From: Candidatus Caldipriscus sp. T1.2
GTDB lineage: Bacteria; Hydrothermota; Hydrothermia; LBFQ01
DNA length: 8,941 nucleotides
Direction of reading: 5' to 3'
Assembly (NCBI GenBank): GCA_000980735.1
Contig: LBFQ01000024.1
Span: 1 to 8,941, forward strand
In this document: piece by piece, positions 1 through 6,843 of the stretch
How positions within the stretch are numbered: the first letter of the stretch is position 1
Layout of the letters: each line of letters starts with the position of its first letter
The notes under the pieces: model-generated
The model's database searches: none
Seen by the model: only the letters and a program-made list of their open reading frames with translations
What the model was told of the DNA's origin: nothing
Program-made: the position numbers and the translations under genes

Positions 1-100
1 TCACATATATGGGCTACACGCGAGGGAATAGAGGAGGAGGGTATATATAACTCAACACATCGCCCATCTTCGTGATACGGTTTATGAGGTTGGAGATACC

Positions 101-772
101 ATGCGCAGGCTCATGGTGATAGGTAGGACGAGTTCCTCAACGGTCAAAGCAAGCGTAAGGGCACTCTTAACACCCTTTTCGGTGGGAAATAGTTGGACGC
201 TTGGAATAGCGGGAAACACATATGTTGCGGATATAGACGGGGATACTAACTGGACGGCTCTCGATACCTTCGTTGTAACAAAGGACTCTATGTACGTCGT
301 AAGTATGGGTACCATATCCGTTCCTGGGGGTACATTTGATAGTGTTTATACGATAAGGCTTAGACTTGAGGGTAGGATGTGGTCTTCCATAGTTTATTCC
401 AGGACCGGAAGCTCCTCCGCCGCTTGGTCGGACACCTTGTACAGGGATTATTACATATACTGGAGGCCCCACCTCGGTTATGTTAAGGATTCTGCGTTCC
501 AATATGGAAAGTGGCACTATCTCTTTGTAAATATAAGGGTTTATTTTTGGGAAACCTCGCTACTTGAGGGCTATTGGACAAGCCTTGCGGAGAGGACATA
601 TGATAGGGAGAAAAACTTAATTTCAAAAGGATACATAGATCTTTCCGAGTTCGGAAGGATATATGATATAACGGGCAAGAAGGTTGCGGAGGGTAAGGGC
701 AAGATATACCTTAAAAAGGGCGTTTATTTTGTCCAAATTGGGGGTAGAAAATATAAGATAATAGTGAGGTGA
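101..772 (+). CDS. T9SS-type sorting-domain protein, N-terminus uncertain
   Basis: The C-terminus (residues about 184-223) has the form of a T9SS type A sorting domain: an IYDITGKKV strand, then a basic segment, the KKGVYFVQI turn and a final lysine-rich strand ending KIIVR. In that family the tail directs export across the outer membrane and surface attachment. The body (about 24-90, around SVGNSW and VPGGTFDSVYTIRL) is beta-rich and resembles the VGNxW domains found in such secreted proteins; no catalytic motif is visible. The ATG at 101 has GGAG at 92-95, but the resulting N-terminus (MRRLMVIGRTSSS) is not a signal peptide, which T9SS cargo needs. The frame is open back to 32 with no better start, and a TAG lies at 29-31, so the gene may begin upstream of the window or be broken by a frameshift near 31-40. 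It overlaps the next gene by 4 nt. The sorting tail is fairly sure; the function of the body is unknown. Confidence 0.72.
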   Translation: MRRLMVIGRTSSSTVKASVRALLTPFSVGNSWTLGIAGNTYVADIDGDTNWTALDTFVVTKDSMYVVSMGTISVPGGTFDSVYTIRLRLEGRMWSSIVYSRTGSSSAAWSDTLYRDYYIYWRPHLGYVKDSAFQYGKWHYLFVNIRVYFWETSLLEGYWTSLAERTYDREKNLISKGYIDLSEFGRIYDITGKKVAEGKGKIYLKKGVYFVQIGGRKYKIIVR

Positions 773-2043
773 TAGGAAGATTAAAAGGGTGGCCCCTCTT
801 GGGGGTCACCCTAATTTCTTGCGGGGTAGATTTCAATGCGTATTTTAACACTTATTACAACCTAAAAAACCTTGTGGGTAGAATAGATAGGCTTGAAGAA
901 ATAGGCGATACCTTAAACGTAAAAAGGCTCTATGATTCCCTTGAGATTAAAAGCGCATACCTGATAAAGTATTACCCGAGATCAAAGTACTTGCCCGATG
1001 CGGTTTTTTATATGGGATTGGCATTTTCAAGGAAAGGTCAATACGAGAAGGCCATACAAAAGTTTAGGGAATTTTTGGAATTTTTCCCAAAGCATCCCCT
1101 TTCCCAAAGGGCAAAACTTGAACTTGGAAGGGCGTACGCTTTGGATCCAAGGTTTGGAGATGAGGCCTTGAGGATCCTAAAGGATATTAAGGGCGATGAG
1201 GCGTATTATCTAATCGCCCTTGTTTATTACCGCATGGGAGAATACGCTTCAGCTAAGGAGTACTTTGAAAGGATAAACCTGAAAAACCCCAGATCGGCCA
1301 AAAGGTACATACCATTGGGTTTGGACATATACATAGCGGAAAAAGATTTAATCAAGGCGGAGGACCTTTTAAAGACTTACCTATCTCTAAATCTCACTCC
1401 ATCGGAACGTAAGGTTGCGGAGGAGAAAAGGGGGGATATACTCCTGGGTATGGGGAAAGTGGAGGACGCCTTAAGAATTTATAGTTCCATAGATTACCCA
1501 TCTAGGAGCGCGGAGGATGGCAGGCTTAAGATGAAAATTGCAAGGATATACTTGATGATGGGGGATACATCAAAGGCCCTTGAAAACTTTGAAATATGCT
1601 TTTCTTCGGGCGCAAACGATAAGTGGTTGTGCGCCTTCGAGGCAGGGAATATCTTAGTTTTAAAGGGGGATTACGAGAAAGCCTTAAGGTTTTACGACGG
1701 GATATATACACAGGGACCGGCTGAGTGGAGATCGAGGGCTTTCGTGAAAAAGCTGGTCCTTGAGGAGTGGAGGGTTTTGAGAAACAAGGATGACCCAAGA
1801 TCCCTATACAGAAAAGCCGAGATTTTATATTTTCACCTGAACAACCCCGATACCGCCCTTAAGATCTGGCAAAACCTTACAACCTCAAAGGATAAAGAGA
1901 GTTTAACCAAAAGTCTTATGGCCCTCATCTACGCGTATGCTCATAAGGGGGAAACATTAAGGGTAAGGGAGCTATTTCAAAGGCTCAAGAATGAAGTTAA
2001 GGATACTTTTTATATTAATTGGGCTCAATCTTTTGTTCGTTAG
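769..2043 (+). CDS. TPR-repeat lipoprotein
   Basis: A 424-residue protein with an SPII signal: a short N-terminus with Arg/Lys, a hydrophobic stretch and the lipobox LISC, making Cys18 the lipidated residue. After it comes an aromatic segment (FNAYFNTYYNLKN, 22-34) also seen at the mature N-terminus of TPR lipoproteins in FCB-type bacteria. Helical repeats of TPR type follow, clearest at about 76-110 (DAVFYMGLAFSRKGQYEKAI), 145-170, 215-240, 255-280 and 290-312. It is probably a periplasm-facing scaffold anchored in the outer membrane, and the closest analogies are BamD-like or PorW/SprE-like lipoproteins; the partner is unknown. The start is GTG at 769, overlapping the previous stop as GTGA, so translation is probably coupled; the lipobox position supports this start. 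Its last 17 codons overlap the next gene's signal peptide. Confidence 0.85.
   Translation: MIGRLKGWPLLGVTLISCGVDFNAYFNTYYNLKNLVGRIDRLEEIGDTLNVKRLYDSLEIKSAYLIKYYPRSKYLPDAVFYMGLAFSRKGQYEKAIQKFREFLEFFPKHPLSQRAKLELGRAYALDPRFGDEALRILKDIKGDEAYYLIALVYYRMGEYASAKEYFERINLKNPRSAKRYIPLGLDIYIAEKDLIKAEDLLKTYLSLNLTPSERKVAEEKRGDILLGMGKVEDALRIYSSIDYPSRSAEDGRLKMKIARIYLMMGDTSKALENFEICFSSGANDKWLCAFEAGNILVLKGDYEKALRFYDGIYTQGPAEWRSRAFVKKLVLEEWRVLRNKDDPRSLYRKAEILYFHLNNPDTALKIWQNLTTSKDKESLTKSLMALIYAYAHKGETLRVRELFQRLKNEVKDTFYINWAQSFVR
1979..1983 (+). promoter_or_regulatory. Shine-Dalgarno site for the SpoIID-like lipoprotein
   Basis: AAAGG lies 7 nt before the ATG at 1991, inside the end of the TPR lipoprotein gene. 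It supports starting the next gene there in spite of the 53-nt overlap. Confidence 0.5.
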
Positions 2044-3502
2044 TTGCGTTTCCGTAGGTAAAGAAAAGGGTAAGATGGAGGTTGAAAAGGTTGAGGTAGG
2101 GGATATGGTAAAATACGTTGAATTCAGGGAGGTTTTTCCCGAGGAACCAGAAATTAAGGTGGGCATAGGGAAGGGCAGGAGCATAAGTTTAAAAACTTTC
2201 GGGAGATGCGAGATTTCAGACGGAGATGGGAAAAAGATGGGATTTTCTGTGGAAAGCATTAGTCTTTATGCTTTGGAAGTTGGGAAGAAGTCCATAAAAC
2301 ATTGGGTTATCCTTGAAAGGTTTTTGGACAGGGATAAAGCGATAACGTATAATATGGCAAATCCGGATTTGAAGATCTTGAAACTCGGCGTATACCCGAG
2401 GTACTTCGTTGCCATAGGTCCTTTTGATGATTTTGAGAAAGCGTTAAGGTTCAAGCACCCAAACAAAAAGTCCGTATTTTCCATATTGGAAAAACCTTCA
2501 GACGGAAAAATAAGGGTCGCAGAGATTAAAGCCACCTTCAGGGCACCCATACAGATCTCCTGCGATTCCTTCGGATATAAGAATAACAAGTACAAGGGGA
2601 AAATGCTGGTTTTTACGGATGAGGATAGCGGTTTAATTTTGGTAAATTCATTGAAAATTGAAGATTACCTAAAGGGAGTGGTACCTTGGGAGATGTCCCC
2701 TTCGTATCCTATTGAAGCTCTAAAGGCGCAGGCTATAGCAGCGAGGACCCACGCCCTTGAAGTTGGGGGGATAAAGTGGCATCTTCTAAAGGAACCCTAT
2801 GACGTAACCGACGATTTTACAACGCAAGTTTATAGAGGTTTTACAAATTATAAGGTTATAGATTCGGTTGTGGAAAGCACGAGGGGTCTGGTTATGATGA
2901 AGGGGGATAGGTTTTCAATAGCTACATTTTTTACTAACTGCGGAGGTTCCCTTGAAAGTGGAGAAGAATGGGGAGATACCCTGATAAAGCCCAAAGCGGA
3001 TGCTTTTTATGATCTAAAACCCTCCATTGAAATCTTAAAAATCAAAAAGGATACATCCTTTGCATGCTCTCCAAGCGAGGATTTACCCAGAGTTATAAAA
3101 AACGAGGCGGAAAACTTCAGGTGGGAAAAGACGGTTAGCCTTTCGGATATAACGGAAAGCCTAAAGAAGAACTTCAACGTTGATATAGGGAAGGTCCCCG
3201 ATATAAAGATTTTGAGAAGGAGCGAGGCGGATAGGGTGAAGGAGTTGGAGATAATAGGGACGAAGGGGAAATATAAGGTTAAAGGCGATTGGAATATTAG
3301 GAAGGTTTTGGGAGATTTAAAATCGTCTTTTTTTGTCTTTAAAAAGAAGGGAGATAGAATAATTTTTAAGGGTGGAGGGTGGGGACACGGGATAGGGATG
3401 TGTCAGGTTGGGGCTGGGGTTAGGGCGCTAAGGGGTTGGAAGTATGAGGCTATTCTGAGGTTTTATTACGGAAACGTTGAACTGGTAAGAGTTTATAAAT
3501 AA
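1991..3502 (+). CDS. SpoIID/LytB-domain lipoprotein
   Basis: A 503-residue lipoprotein of the SpoIID/LytB family, which cleaves or binds peptidoglycan glycan strands (SpoIID is a lytic transglycosylase acting on denuded glycan). The lipobox FVSC puts lipidation at Cys19. Residues about 101-175 (HWVILERF ... YFVAIGPFDDFEKA) have the beta-alpha-beta-beta-alpha pattern of a SPOR-like domain, which binds denuded glycan; this part is inference. The SpoIID core runs from about 205 to the end: VVPWEMSPSYP with Glu234 as the likely catalytic acid, LKAQAIAARTHAL, QVYRG, FFTNCGGSLES at 313-323, and the terminal GWGHGIGMCQVGA at 463-475. The last motif usually reads GMSQ; here Cys471 replaces Ser. It overlaps the TPR lipoprotein gene by 53 nt and the convergent downstream frame by 53 nt, and it is likely co-expressed with the two upstream envelope genes. 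Confidence 0.9.
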   Translation: MKLRILFILIGLNLLFVSCVSVGKEKGKMEVEKVEVGDMVKYVEFREVFPEEPEIKVGIGKGRSISLKTFGRCEISDGDGKKMGFSVESISLYALEVGKKSIKHWVILERFLDRDKAITYNMANPDLKILKLGVYPRYFVAIGPFDDFEKALRFKHPNKKSVFSILEKPSDGKIRVAEIKATFRAPIQISCDSFGYKNNKYKGKMLVFTDEDSGLILVNSLKIEDYLKGVVPWEMSPSYPIEALKAQAIAARTHALEVGGIKWHLLKEPYDVTDDFTTQVYRGFTNYKVIDSVVESTRGLVMMKGDRFSIATFFTNCGGSLESGEEWGDTLIKPKADAFYDLKPSIEILKIKKDTSFACSPSEDLPRVIKNEAENFRWEKTVSLSDITESLKKNFNVDIGKVPDIKILRRSEADRVKELEIIGTKGKYKVKGDWNIRKVLGDLKSSFFVFKKKGDRIIFKGGGWGHGIGMCQVGAGVRALRGWKYEAILRFYYGNVELVRVYK

Positions 3503-3938
3503 GATCTTTCAAAAATCGTTGTCTATAGAGCAACAAGGTTTCCATCTTTTTGTCATTACAAAAACAGATCCTATGATATATTCTTCCCCCTTCACTATAA
3601 TAGTATCCTATCACGCGATAACTGTTTTGCGGGCACAAGTTGGTAGATAATTCCAATAAGGGATGGGCGTTTTTGTCGGTTTTCCCTACGGGACCTACCC
3701 TTACGAAAACCCATATAGAGTTATGCAAATTAGTTTTTACGCCTATCATACTAAGGGATTGCAGGTAGGGGAAAGGAACTTGACACACTTTTCCATTTTC
3801 CGATAAATCTATAATTCTTGCATAAAGGTAATTTTCTTCATTTCTACATATTGAATAATCCAAAGATGTCAAATATAAGTCAAAAACTATACGCGAAAGG
3901 GCAAAAGGAATAGCGAGGAAGATAAAAACCTTTACCCA
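3450..3938 (-). CDS. C-terminal part of frameshifted membrane glycosyltransferase-like protein
   Basis: This frame continues the membrane protein encoded at 3880-4926. Just after the shift it reads WVKVFIFLAIPFALSRIVFD, a good transmembrane helix, then a soluble segment of about 140 residues ending at 3450. The first ATG in this frame is at 3872, but that start would discard the helix, and no ribosome site stands out there, so I read this as the tail of the split gene and not an independent one. The soluble part has several Cys residues and a stretch around QVPFPYLQSLSMIGVK; I do not recognise a domain. The last ~18 codons lie antisense to the end of the SpoIID-like gene. That the two frames belong together is well supported; whether the break is real or a sequencing error cannot be told here. 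Confidence 0.6.
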   Translation of the reverse strand, partial: WVKVFIFLAIPFALSRIVFDLYLTSLDYSICRNEENYLYARIIDLSENGKVCQVPFPYLQSLSMIGVKTNLHNSIWVFVRVGPVGKTDKNAHPLLELSTNLCPQNSYRVIGYYYSEGGRIYHRICFCNDKKMETLLLYRQRFLKDLIYKLLPVQRFRNKTSE

Positions 3939-4926
3939 TCTTAGGAAATTTCCTTAAAAACTTATGAACATAGGTTAATCCAAAAGGAATAATAAATACA
4001 CTTTGGAAAGCTCTCGGTGGGAAAATTGGTGTAGACAAAGATGATAAAATATAAAACAAACCCGTGGGTGATAAAAGTGAAATGCACATTATGATTTCAT
4101 ACGGTCTCCTAAACTTGCTTAAAATATCTAATAAATTTGTTTGTATAGGTACTGTATTAGATGCATAAAGGAAATCCACAAGGCCTGGATCATTGATTTT
4201 GGCATATAGAAAAAGTATTAGATACAACGGCAACAAAGCAAGTGATGAAACAAAGAATTTAAAAATATCCTTGAAATTCCTACTATAACTCCACACAATA
4301 AAGGATAATGGCAAAACCCAAGTTATCATTTGGAACTTGAAAAGGAAGGCGGAAATTGAAAGAAATAAACCCGCAAGTATATATTTTCTCAATATAATCA
4401 AATACCAAGCCAATAAGGCAAAAACAAAGGAGAATATATCAGGCCTTATCTTTAGGGCAAAAATTAAAACGTAAGTGTTTAAGGTGCTAAGAAGCAAGAT
4501 AATTGAATTTACAATGGGATTGTCGTACGAACGTTTTAGTATCAAATACATTAGAAAAATGCTGATAAGCGTAAGGGCGAAATTAAGATAAGTCATAAAA
4601 TAAAGGTTCCCAAAAATCTTAAAGAAAGAGTATGCTATAAGGAAGTACCCCGGTGAAAAATAACATCCTTGTAAGTAGGGTCTCATGGGGTTTAAAATCT
4701 CGGAGGAAAACTCTATGTAATTCTCCAATTCCTTTGAAACATAACCCCTGTTGGCAAATTCATAGGCGCAGTAAGACCACAAAAACGTGTCAATGTTCGA
4801 GGCGTGGAAAACGTCGCTCGTTAAAAAATAAGGGAGCGTAAAAACCCTTACCATGAAGTTTGAGGTAATAAAGGTTATTGACAATACAAGCGAAAACTTG
4901 AATATGTCAATTTTCACGACTTTCAA
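3880..4926 (-). CDS. GT-C-type membrane glycosyltransferase-like protein, N-terminal part (frameshifted)
   Basis: A polytopic membrane protein of 348 residues in this frame. Hydrophobic helices lie at about 10-35, 90-135 (two), 140-205 (several), 225-245, 280-300 and 310-325. A first extracytoplasmic loop with TSDVFHASNID (36-46) follows the first helix, and AGLFLSISAFLFKFQ is typical of the repeated helices in GT39/GT87-like lipid-linked sugar transferases. The family call rests on topology and style, not on a diagnostic motif. The frame ends artificially at 3880 after the non-membrane string GFYLPRYSFCPFAYSF; moving one base restores a helix (see the feature at 3450-3938). The start is TTG at 4926, 2 nt after the rsmI stop, with no clear ribosome site; GTG at 4917 is an alternative. 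By hand count, three 60-base lines in the gene hold 19, 16 and 21 G+C, lower than sampled neighbours, though membrane coding itself lowers G+C. Confidence 0.65.
   Translation of the reverse strand: MKVVKIDIFKFSLVLSITFITSNFMVRVFTLPYFLTSDVFHASNIDTFLWSYCAYEFANRGYVSKELENYIEFSSEILNPMRPYLQGCYFSPGYFLIAYSFFKIFGNLYFMTYLNFALTLISIFLMYLILKRSYDNPIVNSIILLLSTLNTYVLIFALKIRPDIFSFVFALLAWYLIILRKYILAGLFLSISAFLFKFQMITWVLPLSFIVWSYSRNFKDIFKFFVSSLALLPLYLILFLYAKINDPGLVDFLYASNTVPIQTNLLDILSKFRRPYEIIMCISLLSPTGLFYILSSLSTPIFPPRAFQSVFIIPFGLTYVHKFLRKFPKMGKGFYLPRYSFCPFAYSF
3930..3953 (-). other. Frameshift site in the membrane protein gene
   Basis: Upstream of this interval the coding frame is the one reading HKFLRKFPK; downstream it is the one reading VKVFIFLAIPFALS. 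The second frame has a TAA at 3956-3954, so the shift must lie after it, and the first frame stops being membrane-like by about 3930. The change skips one base (net one extra nucleotide, or two missing), within short homopolymers AAA, TTT, GGG and AAA. Confidence 0.65.
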
Positions 4927-4928
4927 TT

Positions 4929-5597
4929 TTAAAAATGTTTTTTCCCCACAATCACGACAAACTCCCCCTTCTCCTTGACCTTATCCTTTACTTCACTTAA
5001 TTTACCATATAGGTACTCCTCAAAAAGCTTGGTCATCTCCCTGCATATACAAACCCTCCTATCCCCCAAAACTTCCAATACCTCCTCCAAAAATTCTCTA
5101 ATATCGTAAGGTGATACGTAAAATACTATGCTCCCCTCAAAATCCTTTATCTCCTCCAAAAGCTTCCTCCTTTTTCCCTTCTTTTGAGGTGGAAAGCCCA
5201 AGAACATAAACCTATCCGTCTCCAAACCGCTCACGGAAAGGGCAGCTATAACCGCGGAAGGACCTGGAATAGGTAAGACATCAATACCCTCTTCCCTGCA
5301 CCTTTTAACAAGCCTATAACCCGGATCCGATATTAGCGGTGTTCCAGCATCGGAAATTAAAGCTATGTTTTTCCCCTCCTTTAAAAGATCTATAACCTCC
5401 GGGATCATCTTCTCCTCGTTTCCCTCAAAGTAAGAAATTAACGGCTTTTCTATACCATAATGCTTCAATAGGATCTTTGCCCTCCTTGTGTCTTCGCATA
5501 GTATAAAATCGCACTCCTTCAAGGTTCTTATTGCCCTCAGGGTTATATCCTCAAGGTTCCCTACGGGTGTCGCAACAACATAAAGCTTACCGCTCAT
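4929..5597 (-). CDS. rsmI: RsmI, 16S rRNA C1402 2'-O-methyltransferase
   Basis: This is a tetrapyrrole-methylase-fold, SAM-dependent enzyme that adds the 2'-O-methyl group to C1402 in the decoding centre of 16S rRNA, in the cytoplasm. The family motifs run in order: VATPVGNLEDITLRA (8-22), CEDTRRAKILLKHYGI (34-49), SYFEGNEE (55-62), ALISDAGTPLISDPGYRLV (79-97), PIPGPSAVIAAL (109-120) and FLGFPPQKKGKR (132-143), with CREMTKLFEE near 185-194. At 222 residues it is shorter than the ~286-residue E. coli protein and lacks the C-terminal extension, as in a number of other bacteria. The ATG at 5597 overlaps the preceding stop as ATGA, so it is translationally coupled to the CheW-like gene. The identification is firm. 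Confidence 0.95.
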   Translation of the reverse strand: MSGKLYVVATPVGNLEDITLRAIRTLKECDFILCEDTRRAKILLKHYGIEKPLISYFEGNEEKMIPEVIDLLKEGKNIALISDAGTPLISDPGYRLVKRCREEGIDVLPIPGPSAVIAALSVSGLETDRFMFLGFPPQKKGKRRKLLEEIKDFEGSIVFYVSPYDIREFLEEVLEVLGDRRVCICREMTKLFEEYLYGKLSEVKDKVKEKGEFVVIVGKKHF

Positions 5598-6358
5598 TTA
5601 ACCAACTTTGAAAGGCTCTCATAAGCCTCCCTTATTTCCGGCAAGTCAACCTCCTTAAGAAGGTTCCCCAAGCTTTCAACTATGTACTTTATGTTTTCCC
5701 TGTTGGTTATAAACTTCAAGTTTGGCACCCCGACATTTTGCCCCCTAATCTTAAACGTTTCCCTAAACATGGGATTTTTTGAACTTTCAACCTCCTTTAT
5801 CTGAGCGAAGCCCAATATCCCCAAGACCCAAAGGTCGTAAATTTCCCCATCCTGCTCCACCTTTATTGAAAACCTAGGGAAGTTCGTTAGAAATACCGTA
5901 TTTTCTCCTCTTTCAAGCTCCACATCAACCGAAATCACATCCCTCATATCAAAAGCCATATACCCTACATCCGTTGAAAATACCAAAAACATCCTACCTT
6001 CCCTTTTCTTTACTTGCGTCTCTTCAAATTTGATCTCAACGGGTTTCACGTTTAAAATTATTTCGGGCAAAAACTCCCTATCCCCCTCAAACTCCTCCGG
6101 TATTAAACCATTAAACTCCCTACCCTCTTCAAACACCCCCTCAACCTTCTCGCAAAATATAAAAAAACCGTCGTTCAACAATATGGCGTACTTTTGAGGG
6201 ATAGAATTTAGGGAAATATAAGGTTTTCCCCTTTCAACTATAACGAACTTTCCCTCGTAAGGGATCCTTAAAATTTTATCAACCTTCACTATTGAATGAA
6301 CCTTTTCCTTCCCCAACTTATAAAGCTCCCCATTGTACCAAAAAACGAGAGCCTTCAT
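5594..6358 (-). CDS. Unknown protein with two CheW-like halves
   Basis: A 254-residue soluble protein I cannot name. Residues 2-77 follow the order of a CheW-like beta-barrel: ALVFWYNGELYKLGKEKVHSIVKV, a short IPYEG turn, VERGKPYISLNSIP, then ILLNDGFFIFCEKVEGVFE. Residues 123-190 begin similarly (FLVFSTDVGYMAFDMRDVISVDVEL compared with the first half) and end GILGFAQIKEVES, suggesting an old internal duplication. The C-terminal 60 residues look helical (IKYIVESLGNLLKEVD). CheW domains bridge receptors and CheA kinases, but no chemotaxis gene is nearby and the match is by eye only, so no function is assigned. The ATG at 6358 overlaps the upstream stop as ATGA; AGAGGG lies 10 nt ahead of it. 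The same overlap joins it to rsmI. It is clearly a real gene with operon-typical packing. Confidence 0.8.
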   Translation of the reverse strand: MKALVFWYNGELYKLGKEKVHSIVKVDKILRIPYEGKFVIVERGKPYISLNSIPQKYAILLNDGFFIFCEKVEGVFEEGREFNGLIPEEFEGDREFLPEIILNVKPVEIKFEETQVKKREGRMFLVFSTDVGYMAFDMRDVISVDVELERGENTVFLTNFPRFSIKVEQDGEIYDLWVLGILGFAQIKEVESSKNPMFRETFKIRGQNVGVPNLKFITNRENIKYIVESLGNLLKEVDLPEIREAYESLSKLVK

Positions 6359-6696
6359 TCACCCAAAACCCTCTTTACCAGAGCTTTTGCTATCGCCTCC
6401 ACCTTTTCCTCCCTTTTACTCCTAAGATTCTCAATCAACCTTTTTGCCTCCTCAATTATCCTCTCCCCTTCCTTCTCCCCCTTTATCCTTCCGCTTACCG
6501 TGTGCGCCTTTATTAGCTCTAATCCCTCTTCCTCCGCGCTTTGGATTATTTTAAGAGCCTTCTCCTGCGCTCTTTGTATAATATTCTTTGCCATCTCCTC
6601 CGCCTTTTCTATCTCCCTTTCATACTCCCTTTCAAGATCCAAAACCTCATCCACTATCCACTTATCCTCATGAACCTTATGATGGTTTCCTCCCAT
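6355..6696 (-). CDS. Small coiled-coil protein, V/A-type ATPase stalk (subunit H/G)-like
   Basis: 113 residues from the ATG at 6696. Residues 20-100 are almost entirely a charged, alanine-spaced helix (REIEKAEEMAKNIIQRAQEK, IIEEAKRLIE), ending in AIAKALVKRVLGE. That pattern, length and ending match the peripheral-stalk subunit H/G of V/A-type ATPases (and resemble F-type b subunits without the membrane anchor), which holds the stator of the rotary motor. Low-complexity coiled coils are easily over-called, and no other ATPase subunit is in the window, so the name is tentative. The frame stays open upstream to 6837, but that extension reads through the antisense of tRNA-Leu and is rejected. No good ribosome site precedes the ATG, although GGGAGG occurs just inside the gene (about 6689-6694). 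It heads the minus-strand operon and overlaps the next gene by ATGA. Confidence 0.7.
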   Translation of the reverse strand: MGGNHHKVHEDKWIVDEVLDLEREYEREIEKAEEMAKNIIQRAQEKALKIIQSAEEEGLELIKAHTVSGRIKGEKEGERIIEEAKRLIENLRSKREEKVEAIAKALVKRVLGE

Positions 6697-6737
6697 ATTG
6701 GGAATTTTAACGGGGATAGATTTACATTTTACCGCTT

Positions 6738-6743
6738 TATAAT
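6738..6743 (+). promoter_or_regulatory. -10 box for tRNA-Leu and gyrA
   Basis: A perfect TATAAT lies 9 nt ahead of the tRNA 5' end, in the 56-base divergent gap. No good -35 is found at the usual spacing; TTTACA at 6721-6726 is only 11 nt away. Transcription would start close to the mature tRNA 5' end. Confidence 0.55.
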
Positions 6744-6752
6744 TTCCAACCT

Positions 6753-6836
6753 GCCGGGGTGGCGGAATTGGCAGACGCGCTGGACTTAGGATCCAGTGGG
6801 CTAAGTCCCGTGCGGGTTCGAGTCCCGCTCCCGGCA
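6753..6836 (+). tRNA. tRNA-Leu (anticodon UAG)
   Basis: An 84-nt class II tRNA. The acceptor GCCGGGG (6753-6759) pairs with TCCCGGC (6829-6835), with one G-T at the base. The anticodon stem CTGGA/TCCAG encloses the loop CTTAGGA, giving anticodon TAG at 6787-6789, which reads CUN leucine codons. The long variable arm has GGG/CCC (6798-6800 with 6807-6809) around a six-base loop, as leucine tRNAs require. The T arm is GCGGG-TTCGAGT-CCCGC. The discriminator is A6836, as expected for leucine; CCA is not encoded (TTT follows), so it must be added after 3' trimming. Confidence 0.97.
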
Positions 6837-6843
6837 TTTTATT
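6837..6843 (+). promoter_or_regulatory. 7-nt leader of the topoisomerase gene, no Shine-Dalgarno
   Basis: Only TTTTATT separates the tRNA discriminator base from the ATG of the gyrA-like gene. Neither this spacer nor the 3' arm of the tRNA contains a GGAGG-like site. If the two are cotranscribed, RNase Z-type trimming at 6836 would release a messenger with a 7-nt A/U leader. Confidence 0.6.

Noticed and set aside
3518..3534. Small hairpin GTTG...CAAC, followed on the minus strand by GATTTTTG, as a terminator between the convergent genes
   Set aside because: The stem is only 4-5 pairs, one of them G-T, and it falls inside the reading frame that ends at 3450; too weak to call.
3930..3953. Programmed +1 frameshifting in the membrane gene
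   Set aside because: There is no stop codon or recognised slippery context at the shift and no known precedent in this kind of gene; an error or a mutation is simpler.
6721..6726. TTTACA as the -35 partner of the TATAAT at 6738
   Set aside because: The 11-nt spacing is too short for a normal sigma-70-type promoter.
6541..6789. Plus-strand open frame running into the tRNA
   Set aside because: It lies antisense to the coiled-coil gene and ends inside tRNA-Leu; it is hydrophobic only because it mirrors a Lys/Glu-rich frame.
6697..6837. N-terminal extension of the coiled-coil gene (beginning MPGAGLEPARD)
   Set aside because: It is the antisense translation of tRNA-Leu, a well-known false protein start; the coiled-coil gene is taken from the ATG at 6696.
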